Shown here: one piece after another, positions 16,385-24,245 of the stretch | Position numbering within the stretch: the first letter of the stretch is position 1 | How the letters are laid out: every line of letters starts with the position of its first letter | The notes under the pieces: generated by a model | What the model was told of the DNA's origin: nothing | The model's database searches: none | Seen by the model: only the letters and a program-made list of their open reading frames with translations | Translations under genes and position numbers: made by a program | Origin: Clostridiaceae bacterium | GTDB lineage: Bacteria > Bacillota > Clostridia > Oscillospirales > Acutalibacteraceae | Reading direction: 5' to 3' | NCBI GenBank assembly: GCA_016292785.1 | Contig: JAEDFL010000020.1 | Location: forward strand, 1 to 33,402 | Length of the DNA: 33,402 nt

Positions 16385-17206
16385 ATGGCAGAAAACAAAA
16401 AGAAGTATTCAAAAGGCTATTCGGTAATGTGGCTTGCGTTTACGGCGGTTTATGCCGTATGGATGTGTTTCTTTATGAAAGCGGATACATATCCTGCCGT
16501 CGACACGGGTATGACCAATCCAATATTCTATCCCTTGTGGGTAGTCGGATCTTGTATAATAATGCTTTCGTATATTTATTTTCTTAACCGATATTTGTAC
16601 GGCTCGGTAAGCAAAGGATCAAAGCTATTTGCGCTCGTCAGTCTTATTTTCGGTTGTGTGTTTATAACATGGTACGGCTTTTTCAAAAATCCGTTTGAAT
16701 ACACGGCAAGTATGATAGGTCTTGATTATCCGTGGCACTTTAAAATGTGGGGTATTTTTGCTCCGATATCAATTTTTGTGAACACGCTTTATATGTACCG
16801 CAAGTATGATTACAGCAATAAGGCAGGAATAATCAGCGGCTCGATCGGCTGTGCGGCAATGTTTGTGACTATAAATGTCCCTTCGGCAGGAGAGGAGCTT
16901 ATTCTCAATTCGCTCAGGTGTATGTCACATTGGACGGGTGCGCTTGTTTTTGCGTTCGGCTGTGCCGTGCCGGTCATAATGTTCCTTGTGCATATGGCAA
17001 AAACACGGGACAAAAGATTTATCGTATCGACCGTTGTTTTCAGTGCTATTCTGCTCACGATGCTCATTCTTCTTGCAACGGTCGGCAAGAACGGAATAAT
17101 TGAAAGTTTGCCGATGTGGGCTGTATATATTCTGATGTTCCTTATCAATTTCACAAAGCTATTTGAACTAAAAAAGACGGAGGATAAACAGCCTGCTTTA
17201 GTATAA
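16385..17206 (+). CDS. Unrecognised polytopic membrane protein
   Basis: A 273-residue protein that I do not recognise. Hydropathy by eye suggests about eight membrane spans, near residues 12-30, 47-68, 82-100, 120-138, 148-165, 183-204, 212-232 and 243-260. The N-terminus is short and Lys-rich (MAENKKKYSKG) and the C-terminus is charged and cytoplasmic-looking. Polar motifs inside or next to membrane spans include DYPWHFKMWG near 114-123 and RCMSHWTG near 178-185, which could line a substrate path. No signal peptide or enzyme motif is visible. The gene has its own strong promoter and a GAGGAGG ribosome binding site embedded in an inverted repeat, so its expression is probably insulated from tadA. 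It is convergent with rsmA. Confidence 0.75.
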   Translation: MAENKKKYSKGYSVMWLAFTAVYAVWMCFFMKADTYPAVDTGMTNPIFYPLWVVGSCIIMLSYIYFLNRYLYGSVSKGSKLFALVSLIFGCVFITWYGFFKNPFEYTASMIGLDYPWHFKMWGIFAPISIFVNTLYMYRKYDYSNKAGIISGSIGCAAMFVTINVPSAGEELILNSLRCMSHWTGALVFAFGCAVPVIMFLVHMAKTRDKRFIVSTVVFSAILLTMLILLATVGKNGIIESLPMWAVYILMFLINFTKLFELKKTEDKQPALV

Positions 17207-17237
17207 AAAATAGGGTTGCCGCTTACTGCGACAGCCC
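17205..17237 (-). terminator. Terminator of rsmA in the convergent gap
   Basis: A stem of GGGTTGCCGC (17213-17222) and GCGACAGCCC (17228-17237) with one G-U and one mismatch. Read on the minus strand it is followed by TATTTTTTA, so it best serves rsmA. There is no T run immediately after the hairpin on the plus strand. Confidence 0.75.
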
Positions 17238-17242
17238 ATTAT

Positions 17243-18103
17243 TTATGCTCTTTTTTTCAGCTCCTCGCAAAGTGTACCGAGCTGTTCCATTGTCAGAGCC
17301 TCCGCCCTGACGGAAGGAGAAAGACCTGCGGCTTCAATCGCTTCGGTTACGGTCGCTTTTGGGATACCCATTCCCGAGCTTATACCGTTTGAAGCGGTTT
17401 TTCTGCGCTGGCTGAAAGCTGACCTGACCGTTGAAAAGAAAAATTTCTCGTCGCTTACCTGTATCGGCGGTTCGGGAAGAATATCGAGCCTTATGACTGC
17501 GCTGTCAACGTTCGGTGAGGGCATAAACGAGCCTCGTGAAACGTCGAAAAGCTTTTGAGCTTTGGCATAGTAGTTGACAGCAACGGTGACCGCACCCGAA
17601 TTTCTCGATCCTACCTCGGCGCAGAGCCTTGCCGCCGCTTCTTTCTGCACCATTACCGTTACCGATTCAATATTCAGCCTGCTTTCAAGTAAACGCATTA
17701 TAACGGGAGATGTAATATAGTAGGGGAGATTGGCGCAAACTACTACCGGCATATCTCCGAATTCTTCCTCAAGGATTTTGTGCAGATCGACCTTGAGAAT
17801 ATCGCCGTTGATTATTTTCACATTGTCGAACTCTCCGAGAGTTTCGTCCAGCACAGGCAGCAGCCTTACGTCAAGCTCAACGCAGACCACCTTGTCCGCA
17901 CGCTTTGCAAGCTCTGCGGTAAGCACGCCTATTCCTGCGCCGACCTCAAGCACGCCGACTCCTTTTCTCGCTCCGCCCTCCTCGGCGATACGTGGACACA
18001 CGCCGGGATTGATGATGAAATTCTGACCGAGAGCCTTTGAAAAGGTGAAGCCGTGACGCTGAAGAACGGATTTTATTACATTGATATCCGATAAATTGTT
18101 CAT
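17243..18103 (-). CDS. rsmA: 16S rRNA (adenine1518/1519-N6)-dimethyltransferase RsmA (KsgA)
   Basis: A 286-residue SAM-dependent methyltransferase that dimethylates two adjacent adenosines near the 3' end of 16S rRNA during small-subunit maturation. The family N-terminus is visible (FSKALGQNFIINPG, residues 21-34). SAM motif I is LEVGAGIGVLT (52-62), the acidic ribose-binding residue lies in CVELD (74-78), and the target-adenine motif is NLPYYIT (125-131). The RNA-binding C-terminal part is complete (FMPSPNVDSAV, then AFSQRRKT). Length is normal for the family. It is transcribed alone, divergently from galE with 86 bases between start codons. I could not pick a convincing -35/-10 for it in that gap. 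Confidence 0.97.
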   Translation of the reverse strand: MNNLSDINVIKSVLQRHGFTFSKALGQNFIINPGVCPRIAEEGGARKGVGVLEVGAGIGVLTAELAKRADKVVCVELDVRLLPVLDETLGEFDNVKIINGDILKVDLHKILEEEFGDMPVVVCANLPYYITSPVIMRLLESRLNIESVTVMVQKEAAARLCAEVGSRNSGAVTVAVNYYAKAQKLFDVSRGSFMPSPNVDSAVIRLDILPEPPIQVSDEKFFFSTVRSAFSQRRKTASNGISSGMGIPKATVTEAIEAAGLSPSVRAEALTMEQLGTLCEELKKRA

Positions 18104-18120
18104 AATTACCTCTTAAAATG

Positions 18121-18149
18121 TTGCATTTTATTATTAAAACATATATAAT
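18121..18149 (+). promoter_or_regulatory. Candidate promoter of galE-hflX
   Basis: TATAAT (18144-18149) with TTGCAT (18121-18126) at a 17-base spacer, 41 bases before the preferred galE start. The -35 matches only in TTG. Confidence 0.5.
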
Positions 18150-18189
18150 ATTACAGTATATGAAAAAATTTGTCAATCAGGGTGATAAT

Positions 18190-19200
18190 ATGAAAATTTT
18201 GGTAACGGGCGGAGCAGGCTATATAGGATCTCATACCTGCGTGGAGCTTCTTAACGCAGGCTACGAGGTAGTCATACTCGATAATTATTACAACAGCTCT
18301 CCCGAGGTGCTCAGCCGAATAAAAGAGCTTACAGGCAAGGACTTTGATTTCTGTGAATGTGATATCAGAGATCGAAAAGGTCTTGATAAGGTTTTTGCCG
18401 AGCATAAGATTGACGCCGTAATTCATTTTGCAGGACTTAAAGCGGTCGGCGAAAGCGTAGAAAAACCGCTTGAATACTACGAAAACAATATCAGCGGAAC
18501 GGTCAATCTCTGTATGGCGATGCGTGACGCAGGCTGTAAGAAGATCGTGTTCAGCTCCTCTGCCACAGTCTACGGAATGAACAACCCCTCTCCGCTCAAG
18601 GAGACTATGCAGATCGGCGGAACTACCAATCCGTACGGCACAACGAAGTATATGATCGAGCTTATTTTGCAGGATCTTTATACCTCCGACAATGAGTGGA
18701 GCATTGCGCTTCTTCGCTATTTCAATCCCATCGGAGCGCATGAGAGCGGCAGGATAGGTGAAAATCCGAACGGTATCCCGAATAATCTGATGCCTTATAT
18801 CACACAGGTCGCAATCGGCAAGCTTGACCATTTGAGCGTTTACGGCGACGATTACGACACTCCCGACGGAACGGGTGTGCGTGACTATATCCACGTTGTT
18901 GATCTTGCACGCGGACACATAAAGGCGGTTGAAAAGGTGAGCGAAACAAACGGTGTGAATATCTACAATCTCGGCACAGGAGTCGGTTACAGCGTGCTTG
19001 ACGTTGTGAAAGCCTTTGAAAAGGCGAGCGGCACAGAGGTAAAATATGAGATCGTTCCCCGACGTCCCGGTGACCTTGCCGTCTGCTACTCCGATCCGTC
19101 AAAGGCGAAGGAGGAGCTTGGCTGGACTGCCGAAAGAGGACTTGACAAGATGTGCGAGGATTCATGGAGATGGCAGAAAAACAATCCGAAAGGTTATTGA
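18190..19200 (+). CDS. galE: UDP-glucose 4-epimerase GalE
   Basis: A 336-residue short-chain dehydrogenase-type epimerase interconverting UDP-glucose and UDP-galactose (Leloir pathway and cell-surface glycans). The NAD-binding glycine motif is TGGAGYIGSH at residues 6-15. Catalytic residues are Ser123/Ser124 in FSSSATVYG, Tyr149 and Lys153 in NPYGTTK. The substrate-binding RYFNP.GAHESG region and C-terminal RRPGDLA are also present. The frame is open 24 codons further upstream, but ATG 18190 has the AGGGTGA ribosome binding site and begins MKILVTGG as in homologues, so it is chosen. hflX follows 3 bases after the stop. Confidence 0.95.
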   Translation: MKILVTGGAGYIGSHTCVELLNAGYEVVILDNYYNSSPEVLSRIKELTGKDFDFCECDIRDRKGLDKVFAEHKIDAVIHFAGLKAVGESVEKPLEYYENNISGTVNLCMAMRDAGCKKIVFSSSATVYGMNNPSPLKETMQIGGTTNPYGTTKYMIELILQDLYTSDNEWSIALLRYFNPIGAHESGRIGENPNGIPNNLMPYITQVAIGKLDHLSVYGDDYDTPDGTGVRDYIHVVDLARGHIKAVEKVSETNGVNIYNLGTGVGYSVLDVVKAFEKASGTEVKYEIVPRRPGDLAVCYSDPSKAKEELGWTAERGLDKMCEDSWRWQKNNPKGY

Positions 19201-19203
19201 TGA

Positions 19204-20454
19204 ATGGAATTTTTTGAAAACAGCGTTGAACCCGAGGTCGCTGTCCTTGTCGGTATAGACACGGGACTTTATGACGCCGAGGTTTCAATGGATGAATTGG
19301 AGGAGCTTGCAAGGACGGCGGGAGCCGTTGTTGCGGCAAAGATAATTCAAAAAAGGGACAAGCCTGACACGGCAACCTATGTCGGATCGGGCAGACTTGA
19401 AGAAATAAAGGACTTTACCGAAGCGAACGATGTCGATCTGCTGATTTTTGACGGAGAGCTTACTCCCTCTCAGCAGAGGAACATTGAGGACGAAACCGAC
19501 GTCAGAGTAATCGACCGAACGACTCTTATTCTCGATATTTTTGCGGCAAGAGCAAGGAGCAACGAGGGTAAAATTCAGGTCGAGCTTGCACAGCTTAAAT
19601 ATTCCCTGCCGAGGCTCGGCGGAAAGGGTACCCAGATGTCACGTCTCGGCGGCGGTATCGGAACAAGGGGACCGGGTGAGAGCAAGCTTGAAAGCGACAG
19701 ACGGCATATCCGCCGAAGAATACAGAGCCTTCAGGAGGAGCTTGTTCAGATAGCGAAGCGCAGAGAAAATCTCCGTACCCGGCGTGAAAAGGACGGGGTT
19801 GAGACGGTTGCAATAGTCGGCTACACCAATGCAGGTAAATCAACGCTTATGAACACTTTGACGAACGCAGGTGTGCTTGCCGAAAACAAGCTTTTTGCAA
19901 CCCTTGATCCGACCTCCCGTGCGCTGACCTTGCCGGACGGCAGGACGGTAATGCTTATCGACACCGTAGGACTTGTCAGACGGCTTCCGCATCAGCTTGT
20001 TGACGCTTTCCGCTCAACTCTTGAGGAAGCGGCGAACGCAACCGTTATTCTCAACATCTGCGATGCGTCCGATGAACATTGTACGGAGCATCTGAACGTT
20101 ACGATGAATTTGCTTGCGGCACTCGGCTGTGCCGATAAACCGATAATTTCCGTCCTGAACAAATGCGACCTGTGCGGCGGCTCGTTCGTTCTCCCGGCTC
20201 AGGGTGAGTTTGTTATGATCTCCGCCAAGACGGGCGAAGGACTCGGCAATCTTCTTGCAAAAATCCAGCTTTCGCTTCCTCTGACGAGAAAAAAAGCGGA
20301 GCTTCTCATACCGTACAGCGACGGCGGACTTGTGAATTACATCCGTGAGGAGGGCGTTATGCTCAAGGAGGACTACCGCCCTGACGGCATATATGTCAAA
20401 GCGGTCGTTGATGTGAGGTTTTTGGAGAAGCACCGGGATATGATAATAGGATAA
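19204..20454 (+). CDS. hflX: Ribosome-associated GTPase HflX
   Basis: A 416-residue translational GTPase that splits stalled or stressed ribosomes into subunits. The N-terminal HflX domain has YVGSGRLEEIKD (59-70) and DGELTPSQQRN (83-93), followed by the family hallmark GGGIGTRGPGESKLE (149-163) and a coiled linker. The G domain shows G1 GYTNAGKST (206-214), G3 DTVG (253-256) and G4 NKCD near 320. The C-terminal domain after residue 355 is complete. It starts 3 bases after galE with an AAAGG ribosome binding site inside galE, so both are probably co-transcribed. There is no clear terminator before the metK promoter. Confidence 0.96.
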   Translation: MEFFENSVEPEVAVLVGIDTGLYDAEVSMDELEELARTAGAVVAAKIIQKRDKPDTATYVGSGRLEEIKDFTEANDVDLLIFDGELTPSQQRNIEDETDVRVIDRTTLILDIFAARARSNEGKIQVELAQLKYSLPRLGGKGTQMSRLGGGIGTRGPGESKLESDRRHIRRRIQSLQEELVQIAKRRENLRTRREKDGVETVAIVGYTNAGKSTLMNTLTNAGVLAENKLFATLDPTSRALTLPDGRTVMLIDTVGLVRRLPHQLVDAFRSTLEEAANATVILNICDASDEHCTEHLNVTMNLLAALGCADKPIISVLNKCDLCGGSFVLPAQGEFVMISAKTGEGLGNLLAKIQLSLPLTRKKAELLIPYSDGGLVNYIREEGVMLKEDYRPDGIYVKAVVDVRFLEKHRDMIIG

Positions 20455-20494
20455 AAATTCTCAAATAAAAACGATAATTAGTATCATTTTACTC

Positions 20495-20523
20495 TTGACT
20501 ATTACAATGTTATAGTATATAAT
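20495..20523 (+). promoter_or_regulatory. Sigma-A promoter of the metK leader
   Basis: TTGACT (20495-20500), an exact 17-base spacer and TATAAT (20518-20523), placed just before the SAM riboswitch. Confidence 0.88.
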
Positions 20524-20542
20524 CTTAATGCAATTTAATAGT

Positions 20543-20557
20543 TTTCGTAATACGAAA
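20543..20557 (+). repeat. Palindrome between the metK promoter and the riboswitch
   Basis: TTTCGTA-A-TACGAAA, perfect 7-base arms around one central base. It begins about 13 bases after the likely transcription start, so it could be an operator or a 5' end stem-loop. Confidence 0.6.
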
Positions 20558-20560
20558 CAC

Positions 20561-20655
20561 CCTTATTCAGAGTAGCTGAGGGAACAGGCCCTGTGAAGCT
20601 CGGCAACCTGCCAAAGGCAAGGTGCTAAATCCTGCGGTGTAACCGAAAGATAAGG
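20561..20655 (+). promoter_or_regulatory. SAM-I (S-box) riboswitch upstream of metK
   Basis: An S-box aptamer that binds S-adenosylmethionine. P1 is CCTTAT (20561-20566) paired with ATAAGG (20650-20655). Conserved core blocks are present in order: AGCTGAGGGAACAGGCCC, TGAAGCTCGGCAACC, GGTGCTAAATCC and GAAAGATAAG. It is followed by a terminator hairpin and then metK, the SAM synthetase gene, so high SAM should stop transcription. The class is assigned from remembered consensus; the location before metK fits exactly. Confidence 0.95.
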
Positions 20656-20661
20656 CTATTT

Positions 20662-20693
20662 ACGCTCTCGGTTTTTGCCGAGGGTGTTTTTTT
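20662..20693 (+). terminator. Riboswitch-controlled terminator in the metK leader
   Basis: ACGCTCTCGG (20662-20671) pairs with CCGAGGGTGT (20678-20687) across a short loop and is followed by seven Ts in total. It lies directly after the SAM aptamer and is its expression platform. Confidence 0.92.
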
Positions 20694-20731
20694 ACGATTA
20701 ACAGAAGTCACTTAAACGGAGGTATTTTAAA

Positions 20732-21910
20732 ATGGCAAAACATCTTTTTTCATCAGAATCGGTAACCAAGGGACATCCCGATAAAATCTGCGACCGAATT
20801 TCCGATTCCGTGCTTGACGCTATTCTGGCTCAGGATCCGAACGGACGTGTAGCTTGCGAAACCTGCTGCACAACGGGTATGGTGCTTATAATGGGCGAGA
20901 TCTCGACCACCGCAAATATCGACATTTCCGCAATCGCAAGAAAGGCGATCTGTGACATCGGCTATGACAGCGCAGACAAGGGTTTTGACGGCAACACCTG
21001 TGCCATCATCACCTCTCTTGACAAGCAGTCGCCCGATATTGCAATGGGCGTTGACGCTTCCTTTGAGCTAAAGGGCGGCGAGGAGGACAAGTATAACCTC
21101 AACGGCGCAGGCGATCAGGGTATGATGTTCGGCTTTGCCTGTGACGAAACTCCCGAGCTTATGCCTATGCCGATCTCGATTGCTCACAAGCTTGCTCTCA
21201 AGCTGACCGAGGAGAGGGAGAACGGCGATCTTCCGTATCTCAGAGCGGACGGAAAAACTCAGGTCACGGTTGAATATGACGATGACAAGGTTGTCAGAAT
21301 TGACGCTATCGTTGTTTCCTCACAGCACAGCGCAGACGTTGAACTCGATCAGATCCGCAAGGATATCATTGAAAAGGTTATCAGACCGACGGTTGACGCA
21401 GACCTCATTGACGAGAACACAAAGATATTTGTCAATCCGACAGGACGCTTCGTAACGGGCGGACCCCAGGGTGATTCGGGACTTACGGGACGTAAGATCA
21501 TCGTTGACACCTACGGCGGATATTCACGTCACGGCGGCGGAGCTTTCAGCGGTAAAGATCCGACAAAGGTTGACCGCTCTGCGGCATATATGTGCCGTTA
21601 CATTGCAAAAAACATTGTTGCGGCAGGACTTGCAAGGAAGTGCGAGATCCAGCTTGCATACGCAATCGGCGTTGCAAAGCCCGTTTCCGTTATGGTTGAT
21701 ACCTTCGGCACGGGCGTACACACCAATGAGGAGCTTGCAACGGCGGTTAAGAAAGTTTTTGATCTTCGTCCTGCGGCAATCATCGATGAGCTTGATCTTC
21801 GCAGACCGATATATACCGAGACCTCGGCTTACGGTCATGTCGGCAGAACGGATATCGACCTCCCGTGGGAGCATACGGATAAGGTTGAGGAGCTGAAAGC
21901 TCAGTTCTGA
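20732..21910 (+). CDS. metK: S-adenosylmethionine synthetase MetK
   Basis: A 392-residue cytoplasmic enzyme making SAM from methionine and ATP. It starts with the family signature FSSESVTKGHPDKICD. The ATP-binding hexapeptide GAGDQG and the P-loop-like GGGAFSGKDPTKVDRS are intact, as is the flexible-loop region MGVDASFELKGG. The length is normal. GGAGG at 20718-20722 precedes the ATG by 9 bases. Transcription is under the SAM-I riboswitch just upstream, which gives product feedback. Two membrane or secreted protein genes follow within 20 bases with no terminator, so they may fall under the same SAM control. Confidence 0.98.
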   Translation: MAKHLFSSESVTKGHPDKICDRISDSVLDAILAQDPNGRVACETCCTTGMVLIMGEISTTANIDISAIARKAICDIGYDSADKGFDGNTCAIITSLDKQSPDIAMGVDASFELKGGEEDKYNLNGAGDQGMMFGFACDETPELMPMPISIAHKLALKLTEERENGDLPYLRADGKTQVTVEYDDDKVVRIDAIVVSSQHSADVELDQIRKDIIEKVIRPTVDADLIDENTKIFVNPTGRFVTGGPQGDSGLTGRKIIVDTYGGYSRHGGGAFSGKDPTKVDRSAAYMCRYIAKNIVAAGLARKCEIQLAYAIGVAKPVSVMVDTFGTGVHTNEELATAVKKVFDLRPAAIIDELDLRRPIYTETSAYGHVGRTDIDLPWEHTDKVEELKAQF

Positions 21911-21930
21911 TATGCTTTCGGGGGAATAAT

Positions 21931-22608
21931 ATGAAAATCAAACGGGTGCTGATAGCTTTGTGCTGTCTGTTTGCCGCATTGTTTCTTGTGACGGGAATTG
22001 TTGACCTTACCGCAAAGGATAAGCTGTATTCCGCTCTGTTTAAAACCGTCAGTTACGGATATCCGATCCACGGCGGTCATCAGACACAGCTGAAAAAGGG
22101 CGACTATGTGCTTTGCGGAACATATGACGGCGAACAGCTTCTTTGGAGAGTTGTATCCGAAAACGGCGAGGTGCTCCAAAGCGAATATATTGTTGATTTT
22201 GCACCGTTCGGCAAAACCTCGGATTGGGAAAAATCCGACCTTAAAAAAGAGCTTGAAAAAAATATTGACGGAGTGGTCGGCGATGTTTCCGTTCTTTCAA
22301 AAAACGAGCTTTCAAAGCTCCCTGCAGGTGAACGGAAAAAACAGCCGACCGCTTCTGCGGCAATAAATTGTAAGACAAGATTTCTTCTCCTGAGAAAAAA
22401 CTGCTGGTACTGGACAAGTACGGGCGTTTCAACGAACTCTCTGAGCGTTGCGGCGGTTACGCAGTCGGGCGCATTTTACAAATCTCCTGCAACCGATGAG
22501 CTGATGGGAGTTTGTCCTGCGCTTCGGCTGAAAAGCAATTCCGTCAACGTTGTTGTCGGAGACGGAAGCAAGGAAACGCCCTATGTGATCGGAGGCGAAA
22601 CAGAATGA
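21931..22608 (+). CDS. Membrane-anchored DUF6273-like protein
   Basis: A 225-residue protein with an N-terminal hydrophobic segment (about 4-26, following MKIKR) that acts as a signal anchor or signal peptide. The rest resembles DUF6273 domains: LLWRVVSENGEVLQSEYIVD near 70-88, the W..S.LKKEL pattern near 98-107, and a C-terminal WTSTG...GVCPALRLKSN near 160-200. That last part is reminiscent of formylglycine-generating-enzyme or lectin-like folds often seen with this domain. The function is unknown in the family. It lies 20 bases after metK and overlaps the next gene by 4 bases (ATGA), so the two are coupled. The family assignment rests on remembered pattern similarity. Confidence 0.7.
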   Translation: MKIKRVLIALCCLFAALFLVTGIVDLTAKDKLYSALFKTVSYGYPIHGGHQTQLKKGDYVLCGTYDGEQLLWRVVSENGEVLQSEYIVDFAPFGKTSDWEKSDLKKELEKNIDGVVGDVSVLSKNELSKLPAGERKKQPTASAAINCKTRFLLLRKNCWYWTSTGVSTNSLSVAAVTQSGAFYKSPATDELMGVCPALRLKSNSVNVVVGDGSKETPYVIGGETE

Positions 22609-23957
22609 GGAGCAAAAAGCTTTCTCCGTTTGCGATCTTCTGTATCGCTGTTACGGCGTTTTACCTGATCTTTACAAGGCTTGTTATCAAGACCGATGAC
22701 GGACACTTTCTTGCCATTATGGGCGAGAGCGGTTTTGATTTGATTGAATGGCTGAAGCTGAGATTTGAGACATGGTCGGGCAGAATTACGTGCGAATTTC
22801 TGACAATGAAATTTTTGTCCGTTCCGCTGATATTCTGGAAAATAACGGCGTCTCTGACTTGGATTTTTATTGTATGGTTTATAATTAAATTGATATCCGC
22901 TTTCGGTGTGAGGGACAGGTCGTCCGAGATATTTGCCGTATGTATTCCTTTCACGGTCTTTATCGGATGTCTTAATCCGGGAGCCTTCTGGTTCACGGGT
23001 TCAATGTTTTATCTTTTCCCTTTCGGGGCGATGACGGCCGTTGTACTGCCTGCGGTGTTCGATGTTCTGAATATAAAATACAGACGGATTCCGTTTGTTA
23101 TATTGTCTGCTGTGGCAGGCTTGCTTGCCTGCTCTCAGGAACAGACGGCGGCTCTGACGGTCGGCTTTTATTCTGTTTTGATGCTTTGTCTTGCAATAGG
23201 AAAACGGTTGAAGCCGTATCATTTTGCGCCGATTCCGTTCGCCGTATTTTCGACTTATCTGCTTTTCTCCGCACCGGGAATGGCGGAACGTATGAAGCTC
23301 GAAACAGGAAAATTTGAACGGTTTGCCGATATGAATTTTTTTGAAAAGCTTTTCTGCGGACTGTCAAATTATTTTGCTTTCGGATTTATGATGTCGGCGG
23401 TTGTTTTCGGACTGCTGATTGTTTTGATTGTGATAAAGCTGAACGATCTTTACCGCTCAAAGGCGGCAAAAGCCTTGTCCTGTTTACTGTCGGCTTTTGC
23501 GGTTTTATCGTTTGTCGGAGGAAATGTGCTTTCGCTTGCGGCAAACGAAAGTATCCCCGACAAAGCCTTTGAAAAGATGTTTTCTTCCGGTGAGACAAAT
23601 GCCGTGAATATTATCATAATTGCGGTTTGTTTTGTTACTCTCTTACTGATTGTTTCTGCGCTGATAATGATAATGCGAAAGCAGTTTAAGACAGGCTTTT
23701 CGGCTTTGCTTTGCTTTTTTGCAGGGGCGTGCAGTGCTGTGGTTGTCGGCTTCAGCTCATCGGTCTATGCTTCAGGTCAGAGAATTTTCTTTTTCTCGGA
23801 GCTTTTGACGCTGATTGCCTGTGCGATTCTGTTTTCGTCGGCTGAAAAAGACCGCAAAACGGAGGCGGTCGGAAACGTTACGGCAGTAATTTCTACGGTA
23901 ATGTGTCTCACAAACTGCTTCGTGTGGTTTTTCCTTGAAATTCCGATAATGGGATAA
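22605..23957 (+). CDS. Polytopic membrane protein, DUF6056-like
   Basis: A 450-residue integral membrane protein with about 11-12 hydrophobic segments. Early residues show TDDGHF...W.GR (TWSGRI), then NPGAFWFTGSMFYLFPF, CSQEQTAALTVG and SAPGMAERM. This pattern recalls DUF6056 and GtrA/glycosyltransferase-C-type membrane proteins, where acidic residues in the first external loop (DD) are typical. The function is unknown; a role in cell-envelope polysaccharide or lipid-linked sugar transfer is only a guess. Start choice: ATG 22605 overlaps the upstream stop (ATGA) and has GGAGG at 22591-22595. The longer open frame from 22512 would lie inside the previous gene and is rejected. Confidence 0.7.
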   Translation: MRSKKLSPFAIFCIAVTAFYLIFTRLVIKTDDGHFLAIMGESGFDLIEWLKLRFETWSGRITCEFLTMKFLSVPLIFWKITASLTWIFIVWFIIKLISAFGVRDRSSEIFAVCIPFTVFIGCLNPGAFWFTGSMFYLFPFGAMTAVVLPAVFDVLNIKYRRIPFVILSAVAGLLACSQEQTAALTVGFYSVLMLCLAIGKRLKPYHFAPIPFAVFSTYLLFSAPGMAERMKLETGKFERFADMNFFEKLFCGLSNYFAFGFMMSAVVFGLLIVLIVIKLNDLYRSKAAKALSCLLSAFAVLSFVGGNVLSLAANESIPDKAFEKMFSSGETNAVNIIIIAVCFVTLLLIVSALIMIMRKQFKTGFSALLCFFAGACSAVVVGFSSSVYASGQRIFFFSELLTLIACAILFSSAEKDRKTEAVGNVTAVISTVMCLTNCFVWFFLEIPIMG

Positions 23958-24124
23958 ACAGGGACTTTGAAGTAGCAAAATTATGTCAAATCATCGTCAA
24001 TTTGTATATTTATGCCTGCGATTGAATAAATTATGCTTGTTTAAAATGACAATAACAAAATGTAATGTTTAAAATGCACAAAAAATAAGTTCACTTTTTA
24101 GCTAATTTCATTAAAAAACCGACA

Positions 24125-24139
24125 GATTTTTTGAAAATA
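24125..24139 (+). promoter_or_regulatory. CodY-box-like site at the liv promoter
   Basis: A 15-base site matching the CodY consensus AATTTTCWGAAAATT at 12 of 15 positions, ending 5 bases before the -35 of the livK promoter. CodY commonly represses branched-chain amino acid transport genes when these amino acids are abundant. The match is by eye, and no CodY gene is in the window. Confidence 0.45.
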
Positions 24140-24144
24140 ATCTG

Positions 24145-24173
24145 TTGACTTCTTAACGTAATAAGTGTATCAT
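24145..24173 (+). promoter_or_regulatory. Sigma-A promoter of the liv operon
   Basis: TTGACT (24145-24150), an exact 17-base spacer and TATCAT (24168-24173), with a TG directly before the -10. Confidence 0.8.
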
Positions 24174-24197
24174 TATTCACATCATAGATGATTGTTA

Positions 24198-24224
24198 CCG
24201 GGTGGGAGTGCAAACACCCCTCGG
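24198..24224 (+). promoter_or_regulatory. Leader hairpin of livK
   Basis: CCGGGTG pairs with CACC and CGG across a 3-base bulge. It sits between the likely transcription start and the strong AAAGGAGG ribosome binding site at 24231-24238. It may stabilise the mRNA 5' end; no riboswitch class is recognised. Confidence 0.45.
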
Positions 24225-24245
24225 AAATTAAAAGGAGGTCATTTT

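Noticed and set aside
22512..22604. 31-codon N-terminal extension of the DUF6056-like protein
   Set aside because: It lies inside the previous gene and reads as Arg/Cys-rich nonsense; ATG 22605 has a ribosome binding site and an ATGA overlap.
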